The notes: generated by a model not told the origin, from the letters alone. Positions 52,801-64,000 are shown, counted from the first letter of the stretch. The stretch is DNA of 64,000 nt from Numida meleagris (GCF_002078875.1 NC_034409.1:67508450-67572449); one strand, 5' to 3'. Numbers and translations: made by a program.

Positions 52801-53985
52801 CATTCCTCACCTGCACAGGGCTTAGCACTCTGCTGACCCCTTCAAGAAAAGGGCAAGGAGTTTCTGAAGATGGACTGATTTCTTCCTGAGTTTCCTCTTG
52901 GATACTTGGGCCACTTCTTAATATTTCACACAGAACAGATTGGGAATGTGATCTAATGCTGAAGGGTATTAATGTGTTTAAATAATGCTTCTGTGACTGG
53001 TGTGTGAAATAAATTAAGATGATAAAACTGAGGAGATATCTTGGTCCATCACAGTGCTTTTAAATAAACTTCAATTGAAAACGGCTTATTTAAAGCTTGC
53101 TATATGAGTCTATGTTTATTCAAATCAGGAACTATCAAACTGTGGCCTGCCAGAGGTCACTTATTGCATCTCTTTGCTCTGGGGCAAGGTCACCTGTACA
53201 TACATCTTTCTTCACAAATATTTGTTTGACCTACTACTGAAAACTGGTAGAGAGTTTCTACGACCTCTATGAATAGAATTAGTCTGATTAATTTGTATCC
53301 CACTTAGTGCAGGTAGAGGAAGCAACCAATTGCTGTCTTTTTGTTTTCTTCCCAATTTTTTATTACGTAAACATTTCTCAGTTTCTCAAGTTTTATCATT
53401 CTTTATCTGGAAGATAAAAAGAAAGCAGAATAAGCAACCAGTTGTTGCTGGACTTGAGGGTTCCATGACCAACCCCATCTGCCTGGAAGATGCACAGAGG
53501 CATTGCTGGAGAAGCGCTCCCAAAACAGAGTGCCAGAGAGTTTAATGGGAGCATGGGCAGAAAATTGACCCCGCCTCTCTCAGGAGTGCGACCTGTGACA
53601 TGGAGACCTGGGTCTCCCTGGTAACAAAGGAGAAGTGGTGTATTTGAAGTAACAGCTCCCTGCCAGGCGGGCAGTGGGGCAGCTGGGAGCTGCACCTCAA
53701 CCTGTCTGGACAGGATTTGGGGGGGAAAAAAACAACCCAACAACACTGAAATTAACAGCCTTGCTCTAGAAAAATTCCCAGTTCTACTTTTCTTTGAGAA
53801 TCTTGGTTTTGTTTTTACCCTGTAAGCATTAGTATTATTCTTCATATCTGTGATGTAGAAGTTAGACAACTCTGAAATGGAAAGCATTGTTTTGACACTC
53901 ATTTTTGGTGTAATTGCTGTGTATTGAGTTCATTTCTCCTGACTAATGTCTAGAACAGAGCAGAGGCTTGGATAAAGCTTGAATT

Positions 53986-54528
53986 GATATAGATCGCTCT
54001 AAAAGTAATGCCTCCTATTTATTTCTATGGAAATTATAACAGATACAAAGAGCACAATCACACTATTTGATAGAGCAAATTCTCAGCTACAAAACGTTAT
54101 TTTTCAACATAGTCACTACCATTCACTACCCTTTTTTTTTTTGCCAGCGATGAACACGCTCATAAAAATCTGCACCAGCGGAGGTGACCTGCTGTCACCA
54201 CTGCTGAAACGCACCACCCCTTGCCTTACCGTGCTCACATCCACTGCTTGGTTTCCATCAACATTCACCAAGCATCCATGAATGTCAATGGGTGCAATTT
54301 TTTTTGCATGGAGGAATTCAATTCCACACCCTTGCTTCATACACACTTCCATGTCAGACATCATTTTGTCAGACTGCCTCTCTGCTGCCATCTGACACAC
54401 AGCAACAAAATGTAATGGAATATTGGTGGGAAGGTTCAGCCTCTACTGCCATACCACCAACATCCAACTCTGACATTGTGGGCCAAGATATTAAAATAGG
54501 AGGCATTACTTTTGGAGCAGCCCTCATA
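53986..54528 (-). mobile_element. Internally deleted mariner (Tc1/mariner), Galluhop-like
   Basis: The two ends are inverted copies. The left end reads gctctaaaagtaatgcctcc, and the right end, reverse complemented, reads gctccaaaagtaatgcctcc followed by TATTT. The right end is followed by TA, the usual mariner target. At about 540 bp it is less than half of a full mariner (roughly 1.3 kb). On the minus strand it encodes the N-terminal DNA-binding part of a mariner transposase, then jumps to the last residues of the protein, so the catalytic DDD core is missing. It resembles the mariner known from galliform genomes. The left TA is degraded, making that boundary uncertain by a few bases. It sits in intron 3, about 740 bp before exon 4. 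Confidence 0.9.
54116..54400 (-). pseudogene. Mariner transposase remnant (N-terminal part joined to C-terminal end)
   Basis: This is a 94-codon open frame. Residues from about 17 to 70 (MEVCMKQGCGIEFLHA, then DIHGCLVNVDG, then DVSTVRQGVVRFSSGDS) match the helix-turn-helix region that binds mariner ends. The catalytic domain with its DDD triad is absent. Shortly after SSGDS the sequence passes to the C-terminal end of the transposase, but in a different frame, where FYERVHRWQK and NGSDYVEK can be read before a stop. An 11-T run (54132-54142, A on this strand) adds another frame break. It cannot catalyse transposition; at most it could make a short DNA-binding peptide. Confidence 0.85.
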
Positions 54529-55270
54529 TTTTCACCTTTATTTACACTCCTTCCTGCTTTCAGCTCTTGGGAGCATTTAGGACTGCTCTTTGTTTGCAAG
54601 TTTCTTTCCACTTCTGTTTTTTGGAGCCCCGTTTCTCTGCGTGCCAAAGTAGATCTATTCGGTCATTTTATCTTCTTTATATTGTTGCCCTGTCTGCCAG
54701 AACAAGACTGTGAGAGAACATAGTATGTACACACTAAATAATTACTTACATTTTTTTTTCTCTGTGTTTTCTTGGTAAGTTCTTGTATACTAAACGGCAT
54801 TTACCTGTTGTTAGCAAGACGTATGTGATGTGTGTGCTGCTACAGATTGATATCAGTCTGGAGCCTGATGCTGGAAAACAAGACAAAGCAGAGTGAAAAA
54901 CAAAACTTGGAGGAAAGAGTTTGAAAAGAGTTTTCGCTCTAGGTAATAACAGCCTCTTCCATAGCCTTTCAACCTGTCAGAGGTGCCAGGTCACTTTGTT
55001 TTTGCTTAATAGTTACATAGGATCATTTCTGCAAAAGATTTTTTTCTAAATTTCCCCACAGTCTGGTACAAACATGCTCTATTATGCGTATGGATGTAGT
55101 ATAGTTGGAAAATGTCTGTCTTGGTCCAGTATTTGTACAGCGCATTTACATTTTCTGTCAGCCTGCAGTTTTTATTTGAAAACTGCAGACTTGCAGACTA
55201 AAAAAGACTGGGGTTGAAGCCTGTCAATCGTGGCTGTCAGTTAAAATCTTGAATGTCTTTCTGTGCACAG

Positions 55271-55363
55271 GTGCAACCTTCCTCCTCTATCCAGAGAATA
55301 CAGCAAGGATGTTGGATTGAAAACCCAGCTTGTGACTGCAAATCCCAGTATAATTCAGAAAAG
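55271..55363 (+). CDS. ST8SIA1: ST8SIA1 internal coding exon 4 (rest of sialylmotif L)
   Basis: This 93-bp exon follows gtgcacag and precedes AG|gtaggg. The first base completes the arginine codon split from exon 3. Thirty codons follow, then AG of the next arginine or lysine codon. The peptide runs [15 protein letters not shown], then [15 protein letters not shown]. It completes sialylmotif L: the RCNLPP joint, the DVG turn and the TANPS end are all hallmarks of ST8Sia enzymes. The exon is 31 codons long and symmetric (phase 2 to 2), so its skipping would remove half of the donor-binding motif without a frameshift. A 183-codon open frame (55253-55804) overlaps it in a different frame and is not real. 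The next exon, carrying the rest of the catalytic domain, is beyond position 64000. Confidence 0.96.
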
Positions 55364-56159
55364 GTAGGGAGCATGTTGCTCTGCCTGTGGACTGGAGAAA
55401 CAAAAATGTGTCATTTGTGTACTGATATTAGTGTGCCAGAGTTATGTTCCAATCCTGGAAATGATGAAATGCACAGTGGTTTCATGTTAGCTGAAATAAA
55501 CCAAGATCTTTTCACTGTAAGCAGGGAAGCTAAGGAAGTCTGGCTTCTTGCAGTGTTTTTTCTTCTGCTTTTTTCACCCCAGTGCCTCCAGTTCCCTCTC
55601 GTTACCTGTACAACTGGGTATGTGCCAGAGGTGCTTTGGCTACTTGCAAACCAGGCACATACCAAATGGGTGGACCACATTACTGCACTGGCTGGGCCAA
55701 CTGGCTGCTGCATCCCACAGTTAATGAAGATACTGATTTGGCTTTCTCTTTGGTTCAACTCTGACAACTTCTCTGTCCTTACTCTCTTTGTATTATTTGC
55801 TTGATAGTGACTTACAAAAATGATTAGGATAGAACTGATCAGCAGATTTTGATCATACAAGTTGTGCTTCCTAGGAGACTGGGATAAAATTTTGTTCTTT
55901 ATTAGAGTTAGTTGAAATTTTCCAAATCATAGTGGCTGATGAGAAAGGGGAAGAGACGAGGAAAAATATGTCAGTGCCAGCTCTCTGATTTTGCCTTACT
56001 GAATTTTAATTGCCATGTTATTATTATTTTTTTTTTGTCACCCAGAATGAGGTAGGCTGTTCTCAGACAGAATGAGATCTGGTAGTAACCTGTCATATTC
56101 ACTGAAAAACACAAAGAAAAGGCATAAACCAAGGGAGTGAGCAGGAGATGATTAGGCAT

Positions 56160-57060
56160 AAAAAGAAAAGTATAATGCAGGTATGGGGAGGTGAAGAATT
56201 ATGAAAGGAAGCAAAGCAGTGAAATAAAATGAATAATGGAAAGCCAGGTATGTGAGAAAGAAGGAGGGCACTGAGCAGACCTGGAAATTGATGTTTGTTG
56301 GTATCTAAATGTAATATTTTTCTCTCTGCCAGGAGTCAAAGAATTGTCTAATTTTGAGTGGAACAGATGGTTTGTGTGACAGTCTTTGACAGAGTAGGAA
56401 AGAGAAGGTGATTGAGAGGGAAATGGAGGAGTCATCAACTTCAAGAGCCGTTTCCAAACAGAGAGGATCTGAATAGGGGAAGGCACAGAAATGCCTTTAG
56501 GGTAAGATGAAAGCAAACCAAACAGAATTGGAAGAGAATGCACCAGGTGCCAGAGAAGAGGGAACTGCTCAGGGCAGTGGATCTGAGATGAGGGTTCTGA
56601 AAATCCTGTGGGAGGTACATGGCTAATGAAGTTGATGTCCAGAACATCACATAGCTTGGCAGTAGCATTGTGGATAAAATGAGTAAGAACAGGGAGAAGT
56701 ACAGTGCTTGCAAAGGCTTTTATGATTGTCAAGGCAGAGGATTATTAAACTCATGAATATTCTCTGTGTCCCCCACACCCTCCATCAGTGGCTAGAGGGG
56801 AAAGCTTACTGAACTTAGTATTTTTTTCAGAGAAGAGGAAAAGGAAAAAGAGTTTTAGTGATGATACAGGAAGACTATGGAACTATGCTAGACGGACTGC
56901 AGAGTTAACTACTACGGAAAAAAGGAAGGAGTGAGCAGATGTGAAACAATACTCTGTGAGAAAGGGATAGCAAAATGGGAAGTGAGTGGATGAGGAGGGA
57001 AATGGAGAAACTGAAAGGGGAGAAAGAATAGGATAACAGGAAATGGGATTGTTTTCAGTG
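56160..57060 (+). other. Purine-skewed intronic stretch
   Basis: For about 0.9 kb the + strand is dominated by A and G (many agaa, ggaa, gagg runs). This skew removes most stop codons from the pyrimidine-rich minus strand and produces Ser/Pro/Leu-rich open frames there, including one of 177 codons at 56199-56732. No protein motif is recognisable in them. It could be an unrecognised degraded repeat or a compositional patch. Confidence 0.5.
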
Positions 57061-60000
57061 TCCATTTTCAGTACGAGTGGATGATAACTGTGATGCAAGA
57101 CCTTTGATGAGAAACTAATGTGGTGTGTATATGTATGTGTGTTGATTAGATATACAACCAGTTACTAAGAATAAGATAGAGAACAAATTAATAGTGCTGA
57201 AAAATAGCAGAAAACTCCTCTGAGGTTTTAAGCTCTTGAGAGATCTGTCACTTCCTCTGCCTGGTCAGAAAGATATTTTTTTAAAAATGTGTATATTTTA
57301 CTGATGTTTCTTGTATGCTCTCTAAACTCACTATTTTGACTCCTGTGTGGTAAACTGAAATTTAATCAAAGGTGCAAGTCAGGAAATTAAAATACAAAGA
57401 AGACTACTACCCTCATAAAACAATCCATTTCTATAGAAATAAGCTTTTTAAGGATCTAAGACACTTATCAATGTAGACTTTCATGACATTCAAGGACTTT
57501 CCCAGATTAGTGACTGATATGTATCTGTTTCTAAGCTATAAGTTAAGTAGCTTCATATAATAGCATTATTCATTATCATTCCTCCACTGTCCTCTTGTCC
57601 TTACTTTAAGTAGGTTGATATTGATGAGGCTTGACGTCTCAATTATCTCTCAAGTGTGTTATGGCAGATATAGTGTATTAGTCCTGCAATACCATTCATT
57701 GGTTCGAAAAGATCTATCTTTACTAGATAATTTATGATTAAGTGTATTGGGTAGGGCAATGTTTTCATATCAGGGATGTGGAAGTAATTTTCTGTTTTCT
57801 TTTAAAATCAGAATGATTTATTTCAGAAAACTAAATTGTTGCTGGTAATTAGTGATGTTTCCCTCTAGCTGGAGAGCCTTAGGATGGGTGAGTAAAAGTT
57901 TCGATCTGGGAGTATACTGACTTTAGTGATACCTTCTAAATGTTACCATTTACGAAACTTGAAGTAAGCAAATAATACTAAAAGAATTAGAGATCAAGTT
58001 CCTGCTTTGTTTTAAGCAGCAATATGATTATGCATGCAGGTAGCACAGCTTTTAAGTGTAAAATGTGGTGCTCAGTTCTCAGCTGGATTTGAAAAAGTAT
58101 GAGGAATTTCCTACACTAACGTTACTTCATATCATACAGGAGTACTGACAGTGAAAGTATTATGATAGAAATTTCCCAGGCTGACTAGAAGACTCATGAT
58201 GACTGCCCCAATTTCTTTTTTTCATCTAAGATGTGTCACAGGCATCTCCCTTCTATTAGTCCCTTAAGCCTGTGTAAAGCTTCCTTTTCCACTGCACAGT
58301 CAAAACTTTCTTTCCTGTCAAATCCAGATTTGAGATTGTAATTAGGATTGAAATATGGTATAAAGCTATTCCTGGGACCATCATAACCTCCCTCACCCTT
58401 TACATCCGGCAATACCTTAATCAAATAGAGGACTTTCAACATGTTGGTATCCTTGATGTTTCCAGTTCATTCCCCTACCATCCTAGTCAGCTTGACCTTA
58501 TCTGAAGAGAGCCACATTGTAGGGAGAAGATTATTCTGCATCTGTCCTTTTATATTCTTTCCATAAGTAGTTGCTGTAAGTCACTGCTGGGAAGGAAGCT
58601 GTACAGTAGCAAGATGTGTGATGCGTATGTGGCCGTTCTTAGACTCTGTGGAAAAATCAGCAAGGTAATGTTACAGCGATCATTTCTGTATTCTGAATAA
58701 TTTACCTACAGCTGTGGAGCAGAGCCTGACTAGTCAGTGTTCACATTGGGACATGAAAATATTTATGTAGGTGCTAATGATTTTTGATCAATGCCGAATT
58801 TTGACTAAGTGATACAAGGAGTTACTATTTAGGATATAGATGTTTTGTGTTTCTGAAGTCACTGATTAAGGACTGTTTTGGAGAAGCAAATTCTAGCAGT
58901 TAGATACTATCTTGCAACCTTCAACCACTTTGATAGATATCTGATAATACCCTTTCCTTTAGTCTAAACTTTCCAATAATCTGCAAGCAAATGTTTTTTG
59001 CAGCAATCTTCCTTTCTAGTTGCCATGTCTTCTCACTGTCTAACCTATGTAGACATATATCATAGTTAATGTGGATGTAGCAGTCCAAATAAATGGTTTC
59101 CTAGCATCCAGTGAGTTTCAGATCTTCTGATATCTGTTGGTAAGCGTTTTATCCTCAAGCTGTTTGTGTTTCTGACCTGTGTGGAAATAATCTCATTAGC
59201 AAGTGGCACAACGAACATGGTAGCATTCTTTATTTATTGTAATTCAGCGTCATTATAACTAACAGAAGCCCCTGAGGTTTGTAACACACTTCCTGATACT
59301 GTCTTTGAGACGTAATCCAACAGCCAGTTGAACTGTGTGAAGCTTCTCTTCCTTTTCATTTCAAGGTGCTTGCAGGCACACACTTTGCACTTGTGAGAGA
59401 GCAGACAGATGTGCAGCTGCTCTTTGAGCTGCTGATGTTGTCAGCTTGAGGAGCAGATTGTGAAAGAAGACTTGGAATCACTGCCCTCACAATCCCTGCT
59501 GCATGATGAGCAATTAGGTCTGCTCCATTCTCTGGAGAAATGCCTTCCAGTCTCCTGCTCAGCCTGAGCCCTCCATGCTGTAAAGTGGCACAGGGTAGGA
59601 AAATAACGTGAACAAATCCTGCTTGTCTAGCCGGAAAGGAGAGCCCTTAAGCCTTTGTAGTGAAGTCTCTCAATAGTTATATAACATTGCTAATGGAAAT
59701 TGTCTGACTGAAACTTGAAGAATGAGTTTTAGGGTCAACCATCAGACTTGGCAGTTTGGTATGAGCTTCCTTTCACTGAATGTGAATAATTTTTTTGCAG
59801 TAGAATTAATTCACTTTTTTGATCTCTGTGATACTTCACAATTTTTGGCAACATTCGTTTCCCGTACTAAAGCAAGATGAAGGAATGAGACTAAAGGCTA
59901 ACAAATACAATGACTCTGCCTTGAAGCTTTGAAATGTCAGTTAAATATTGCTGTTGTTTATTAGGTTGCCACAAAATTTGAGTGGGATTAAATTGCTTTT

Positions 60001-60949
60001 CTAAGGTGCTTCCTGTACCTAAGAACCAGCTAATAATCTTTTCTAGATTCAATCCTGAAGACAGCTTTGAGTCCCAATGTCTTAAGCCATTAGGAATAAA
60101 AAGACTGAACTGAGGCAATTATTTAATTTGATAAAAGCTTATTTAATCTTCAGTTAAACAGATGTACAGTGTTAAGCTCTGTTGCCAATGCTCATGAAAC
60201 TAATGCATCAGAATTCCTCTTGAGTGTGTGTCTGTATTAAAAAGAATACATTTCAATCCTAGGTAGTTACCTCTTCAGTTGATAGTTGAAAAAGATTGAA
60301 AAAACAATTGAATAAACAAAAACCACACACAAAAAAAAGAGAAAAATAAGTTATTGAAGGAAATTATATCTTGTTCTTTTTTTAGGAATCAAGGGGATGC
60401 GAGGATCTTTTCCTGTGATCTCATTTTACCAGCGAATTTTAAATAATTCACATAGTGGTTCTTTCATTCCTGGTACCTACTGTTGAGTGTATGTCAGGTT
60501 ATTCCATTGAGAAGCACTCCAAAATGATAAGAATCATTGTTTTCATTCACATCACAAAACTGCTCTTTTATGTTCTACAAGATTCTGTGAATATTTCTGC
60601 CAACAGCAAGAGGATAACATCTCTGAGAAATAGTTCTTACAGGCAAGATGCAGAGTACAATAAACCCTTCTGTATACAGAGAGCCCCTTTGTCTTTCAAT
60701 CAGTCTTTCCCCTAGTATGAAATTCATTTAAAATCTTTAAATTTGCTAACAACTGAAGCCCTAGTTTCTCTCTGTGAGGAGCACCTATTTTTGTCCTCAT
60801 TTGTACAGAAAAGTGTGATGTTGGAGAGAACTTGGCAGTGCTGCCATCAGGCCAAAGGAAAAAGTTGGGAAAAAAGTCCAGGAGAGCTGTAAGAGTTTCC
60901 TGGGGTGCTGTTAGCTAAGGTGACCGGAGGTGAGACAATACCTAATCAG

Positions 60950-61060
60950 CAAAAGTGATTGCTAGATATTAGAAAGAACATCCTGGAGACTGTTGTGAAA
61001 TTCATGTAGCTTGTGCTTAAGAACAAGTTGGCCTGATCAAGTAGAATTTTCGCAAGACTA
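60950..61060 (+). mobile_element. Possible very old CR1 remnant
   Basis: The order gatattagaaagaacatc, ggagactgttgtgaaattc, then cttaagaacaagttggcc loosely resembles the stretch of CR1 coding for the C-terminal end of ORF2 and the start of the tail. There is no 3' terminus and many mismatches, so this is tentative. Confidence 0.25.
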
Positions 61061-63483
61061 AGGGCAGGCAAGATGTTATTTTGGGACAACCTCTGCTCAA
61101 CTACTTCATAGAAATCTCCATACTAAAATAAATGAAGGGGCTAATTGATAATGGAATAAAATGAGAAACTATGAATAAGATGTCAAGAAATCACAGTTTG
61201 ATGCTCTCAAAAACCAGTGTTTTATTAGTGATCATCATAAAGCAAAGATAGAAGACATCAGGATTAAAAGAATCCATTTGGATTTGTGATAGAAAAGTCC
61301 TCAAATTTAAATCTAACATGTTTATTGTAGAACTAGAGAGGCATAGGATGCATTATCTTACCTGTGTATTTGTGCATCTACTACTTTAAAAAGGGATTTT
61401 GGTGATAATCTTAATTATCTGTATTGCAAATGGCATTTTAATTGCAAATTTTTGTCTTACGAAAATCACCAGAACTTGCCCATATGTGCTGACACTCATT
61501 AACACATTGTCTCACACATTTTCATTCTTTTGGCAAGCCTTTGCAGGAAAACTGTTGCTTTTTCTTTTCTCCCCCCTCCTGCTGTCTTAAGACCACTATC
61601 TTGAAGAGTCTGCCAGCAGTACCAAACAGAAAGGCAACCACCTGTCTGGTTTTCCATTATTAGACTTGTGAAATGGGAGATCTATATATGTCCTTGAGCA
61701 AGTAATGCTTTTAATTAAGGTGATTTTTTTCATCTTTATATTGGTGCAGTCAGTCTTGATGTGAGAGCTGCTAAACCCATTGCCTATATTTGGAGTAGTA
61801 TACCCAAGTATGTCCTTCATGTTTAAGTATGGAAATAATATCGTTCAAGTTAGGGAAATAAGTTGTGTGTGTTCGATTTTTCTAGATCAATCAATTCAGT
61901 GTCTCCTATGAGTGCTCAGATTTGTTCAGGGTCACATCCCAAAAGATTTTTAAGTGCCCAGTCCCTGTTTAGGTAACTGATCTTTCTATGTAGTCTGTGG
62001 CTTTTAAAATTTGTTATTATCAAAATTAAACTTTTTGAGGGGCATAATAAATATTTTAGGGCATTATTTCAATGTGAATTTCAGTGAGAAGACTAGATGA
62101 GTAGAGCAGATGCTGAAGAAAAGGGTGAATGGAGAGAGAAAATCCAGCGTGGAGTCTTTTAAGGGGAACAGATTCTCTTCTGGTATAAATCACTGCAGTA
62201 CCGTAGTACATTATACCAGCAAAAAACTTGACACGGGAATTTTTCTTGTCAGGTAAAGCTCTCTCTTTTGCTCTTGGAGCCTTTGGCTGGACTTGTCTTC
62301 AAAACTTCAAGGCCGGGGGGACAGGGAGGGGTGTGTGAAGGAGGCACCCTCTTCTTCCCTGTCTGTTCTGGCATCTGAGTGGCCTTCTCTGCCCATCTTT
62401 AGTCCTGGAAGTGTAGCCTGTCCTTTGAGGAGGAAATGTAAGAAATTTGTTTTACTGGAAAGCATGTCTGCCTTTGTTGCTTTTCATACTATTACACTAG
62501 CCCTAAGCTAAATGTGCAATTAAAAAAAATATATGTGTGAGGTTGTGACTCATAAAAATGGTTTTTATAAGCAAAACCTGATCTGATTAAAAGGACAATT
62601 GGCTTGAGTCAGAACGTTAAAAAACTCCTCTGTATTTCTTACATGATGCTGTTAAATTGCTCAAAATGAGTCATTGTAAGCATCAGAGAACATTTTTCAT
62701 CAGCAGCCTTTTGTGCATGATCACAAAAATAGGATAATTTTCAGTGAAAATACACCTCCAAGTGGAGTTGAGTTTTTTATTTTTATAGTGAAACTGCTGT
62801 TTTTCTGAACAGAACAGTTGAAAAAATTGGTATTTGATTTTTATTGCCTTTGGTTACTTCTACAGAATTTTTGGGTAGTTAACAGCTGTCAAATTAGTGT
62901 TTTCCTTATATTTGTTTAGATAAATGTTTAGCTATAAAGGTCCTTGGAGGGTAAGTGATATACTTGCTTCAAGTGTGGCTGAATACTGGATCATTTTGTG
63001 GACAAGAAAGTTGGTTAATACAGCGTGAGAAGGTATAGGTTTAACAGTGAGAGTCAGCTGCTCTGGTTAGATAGGCAAACATGGGGCTCGCAGTTGAGTT
63101 GCCCTTCAGTACCTCTTTCAGGTGCTGGCTCTAGTGAAAATTTATTTCATGGTTTCTCATATTAGAGAAATGTTGTTGGAAAATTGAAGTCAACTGTAAA
63201 AGGATGCCTGTTGCTCTCTGCATGACACATTTTTGGTATCATTTTGGGTTAGATGAATATTAGCAGCTGACTCTGTCTCAGGTTTTATGAAGACCTGAGG
63301 CTAAGCACTTCTATGCTATCTGTAAAATCATGAGGAAATTCATTATGGGTTCTAAGGGGATTACCTTTGGCCTTTCTTCCATGTGTAATATAGTAATAAT
63401 ATGTAATACAGTAATATGTGTAATGTAGTCATAACAATGTAATAGAATTGTTGGGAAGACATCATTACAGCCTTCTAGTATTT

Positions 63484-63823
63484 AAAGGGAGTTTATAAAC
63501 ATGAGAGAAATAAACTTTTTACAAGGGTACATAGGACAAAGGAGAATGGTTTTAGATTAAAGGAAGGCAGTTTTAGGTTAGATGTCAGGAGGAAGTTTTT
63601 TACTGAGAGGGTGGTGAGGTGCTGGAACAGGCTGCCCTGAGAGGTTATGGCACGCATAACCTCATGGGTAGTTCAAGGTGTTCAAGGCCAGGTTGGATGG
63701 GGCCCTGGGCAATCTGATCTAGTACTTGGTCTAGCAGTTGGCAACCCTGTGGCAGGGGGGTTGGAACTTGATGATCTTTGAGGTCCCTTCCAACCCAAGC
63801 TATTCTATGATTCTATAAAAAAA
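63484..63823 (+). mobile_element. CR1 LINE 3' fragment, about 0.34 kb
   Basis: A 5'-truncated + strand CR1 begins near agtttataaacatgag. It runs through aatggttttagattaaa, ggttagatgtcagga, gtggtgaggtgctggaaca and gccaggttggatggggccc. It ends ggtcccttccaacccaagc, tattctatgattctat and a short A run. It is less diverged than the pieces at 28945 and 38788. Its gccctgggcaatctgatct and ggcaaccctgtggcaggg segments differ from the copy at 25070, suggesting a different CR1 subfamily. Confidence 0.93.
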
Positions 63824-64000
63824 GCTGTATACTTTATCTCACTGACTCGAACATATTTTGACCTATCTCTGCAGTTTCCTGTGAGGCACAGCTTTTAGTA
63901 TTTTATTTGATTTTATTTTATTTAGAGTTGAGCCTCATCTCCTTTCTTTTTTTAATGCTCCATATTAAAATCAGGATGTTGACCACACTATATTTTATTT

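Larger units (their letters stand above)
49899..55270 (+). other. ST8SIA1: ST8SIA1 intron 3 (5,372 bp)
   Basis: The intron runs from GTAAGA at 49899 to GTGCACAG at 55263-55270, joining exons 3 and 4 in phase 2. It is mostly unremarkable AT-rich sequence. The one recognisable insertion is the internally deleted mariner at about 53986-54528. A 168-codon open frame on the minus strand (53396-53902) has no family motif and sits partly on a locally GC-rich stretch around 53440-53720; I do not call it a gene. Confidence 0.85.
55364..64000 (+). other. ST8SIA1: ST8SIA1 intron 4, 5' part
   Basis: The intron starts with donor GTAGGG at 55364 and does not end within the window, so it exceeds 8.6 kb. 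It contains a purine-skewed segment (56160-57060), a possible old CR1 remnant (about 60950-61060) and a clear CR1 3' tail (63484-63823). The 57060-60900 and 61100-63480 blocks show nothing recognisable. No + strand frame of the size needed for the terminal ST8SIA1 exon (about 190 codons) is present. Confidence 0.8.

Noticed and set aside
53396..53902. 168-codon minus-strand open frame
   Set aside because: No recognisable domain; it lies across a locally GC-rich intronic patch where stops are fewer.
54292..54723. 143-codon + strand open frame
   Set aside because: Its first part is antisense to the mariner transposase remnant and the rest is flanking intron.
55253..55804. 183-codon + strand open frame, longest in the window
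   Set aside because: It overlaps ST8SIA1 exon 4 in a different frame, runs through the donor site into intron, and shows no protein family features.
56199..56732. 177-codon minus-strand open frame rich in Ser, Pro and Leu
   Set aside because: Explained by the purine skew of the opposite strand; no motif, no splice context and no coding signature.
55364..64000. Terminal ST8SIA1 exon within the window
   Set aside because: The expected frame of about 190 codons following an arginine or lysine split codon is not present on the + strand.
1..64000. tRNA, rRNA, CRISPR array, prophage or bacterial operon
   Set aside because: No T-arm GGTTCGA in a cloverleaf context, no regularly spaced direct repeats, and no compact coding; the window is vertebrate intron sequence.

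Overview
This window is vertebrate nuclear DNA, almost certainly from a bird and probably a galliform such as chicken. It is AT-rich, it has no dense coding, and the only coding blocks are short exons bounded by GT/AG splice sites and separated by introns of up to about 34 kb. The interspersed repeats are CR1 LINEs ending in ATTCTATGAT-type 3' termini, plus one deleted mariner of the type common in Galliformes. The species is inferred from repeat content, not proven.

Only one gene is supported: ST8SIA1 (alpha-2,8-sialyltransferase 1, GD3 synthase) on the + strand. Three internal coding exons are present: 15594-15738, 49789-49898 and 55271-55363. Their phases join exactly (enter phase 2 and leave phase 0; enter 0 and leave 2; enter 2 and leave 2). 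Together they encode the start of the lumenal catalytic region and nearly all of sialylmotif L. The first exon (cytoplasmic tail, membrane anchor, stem) lies upstream of the window. The last exon (sialylmotifs S, III and VS) lies downstream; its reading frame should be about 190 codons and nothing like it occurs between 55364 and 64000. Coding bases total 348 of 64,000.

Layout: 1-15593 is the 3' part of intron 1. It holds homopolymer and A-rich tracts and small tandem repeats, with no transposon I can recognise. 15739-49788 is intron 2. It carries a 2.1 kb CR1 with a broken reverse transcriptase gene (about 25070-27146), several smaller CR1 pieces in both orientations (23764, 28945, 38788, 40783, 44440), a (TG)9 microsatellite, a perfect 12-bp inverted repeat at 19806, a G-run cluster at 20220 and a 26-bp tandem duplication carrying two interferon-response-like motifs at 39880. 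49899-55270 is intron 3, with an internally deleted mariner of about 540 bp on the minus strand roughly 0.75 kb before exon 4. 55364-64000 is the start of intron 4, with a purine-skewed stretch (56160-57060) and a CR1 tail on the + strand (63484-63823).

I saw no second gene, tRNA or rRNA, CRISPR array, viral sequence or bacterial-type system. Most long open frames are chance readings of intron, are repeat-derived, or overlap an exon in the wrong frame. The window reads as an ordinary large-intron vertebrate locus. The leads worth following are regulatory or transposon-derived.
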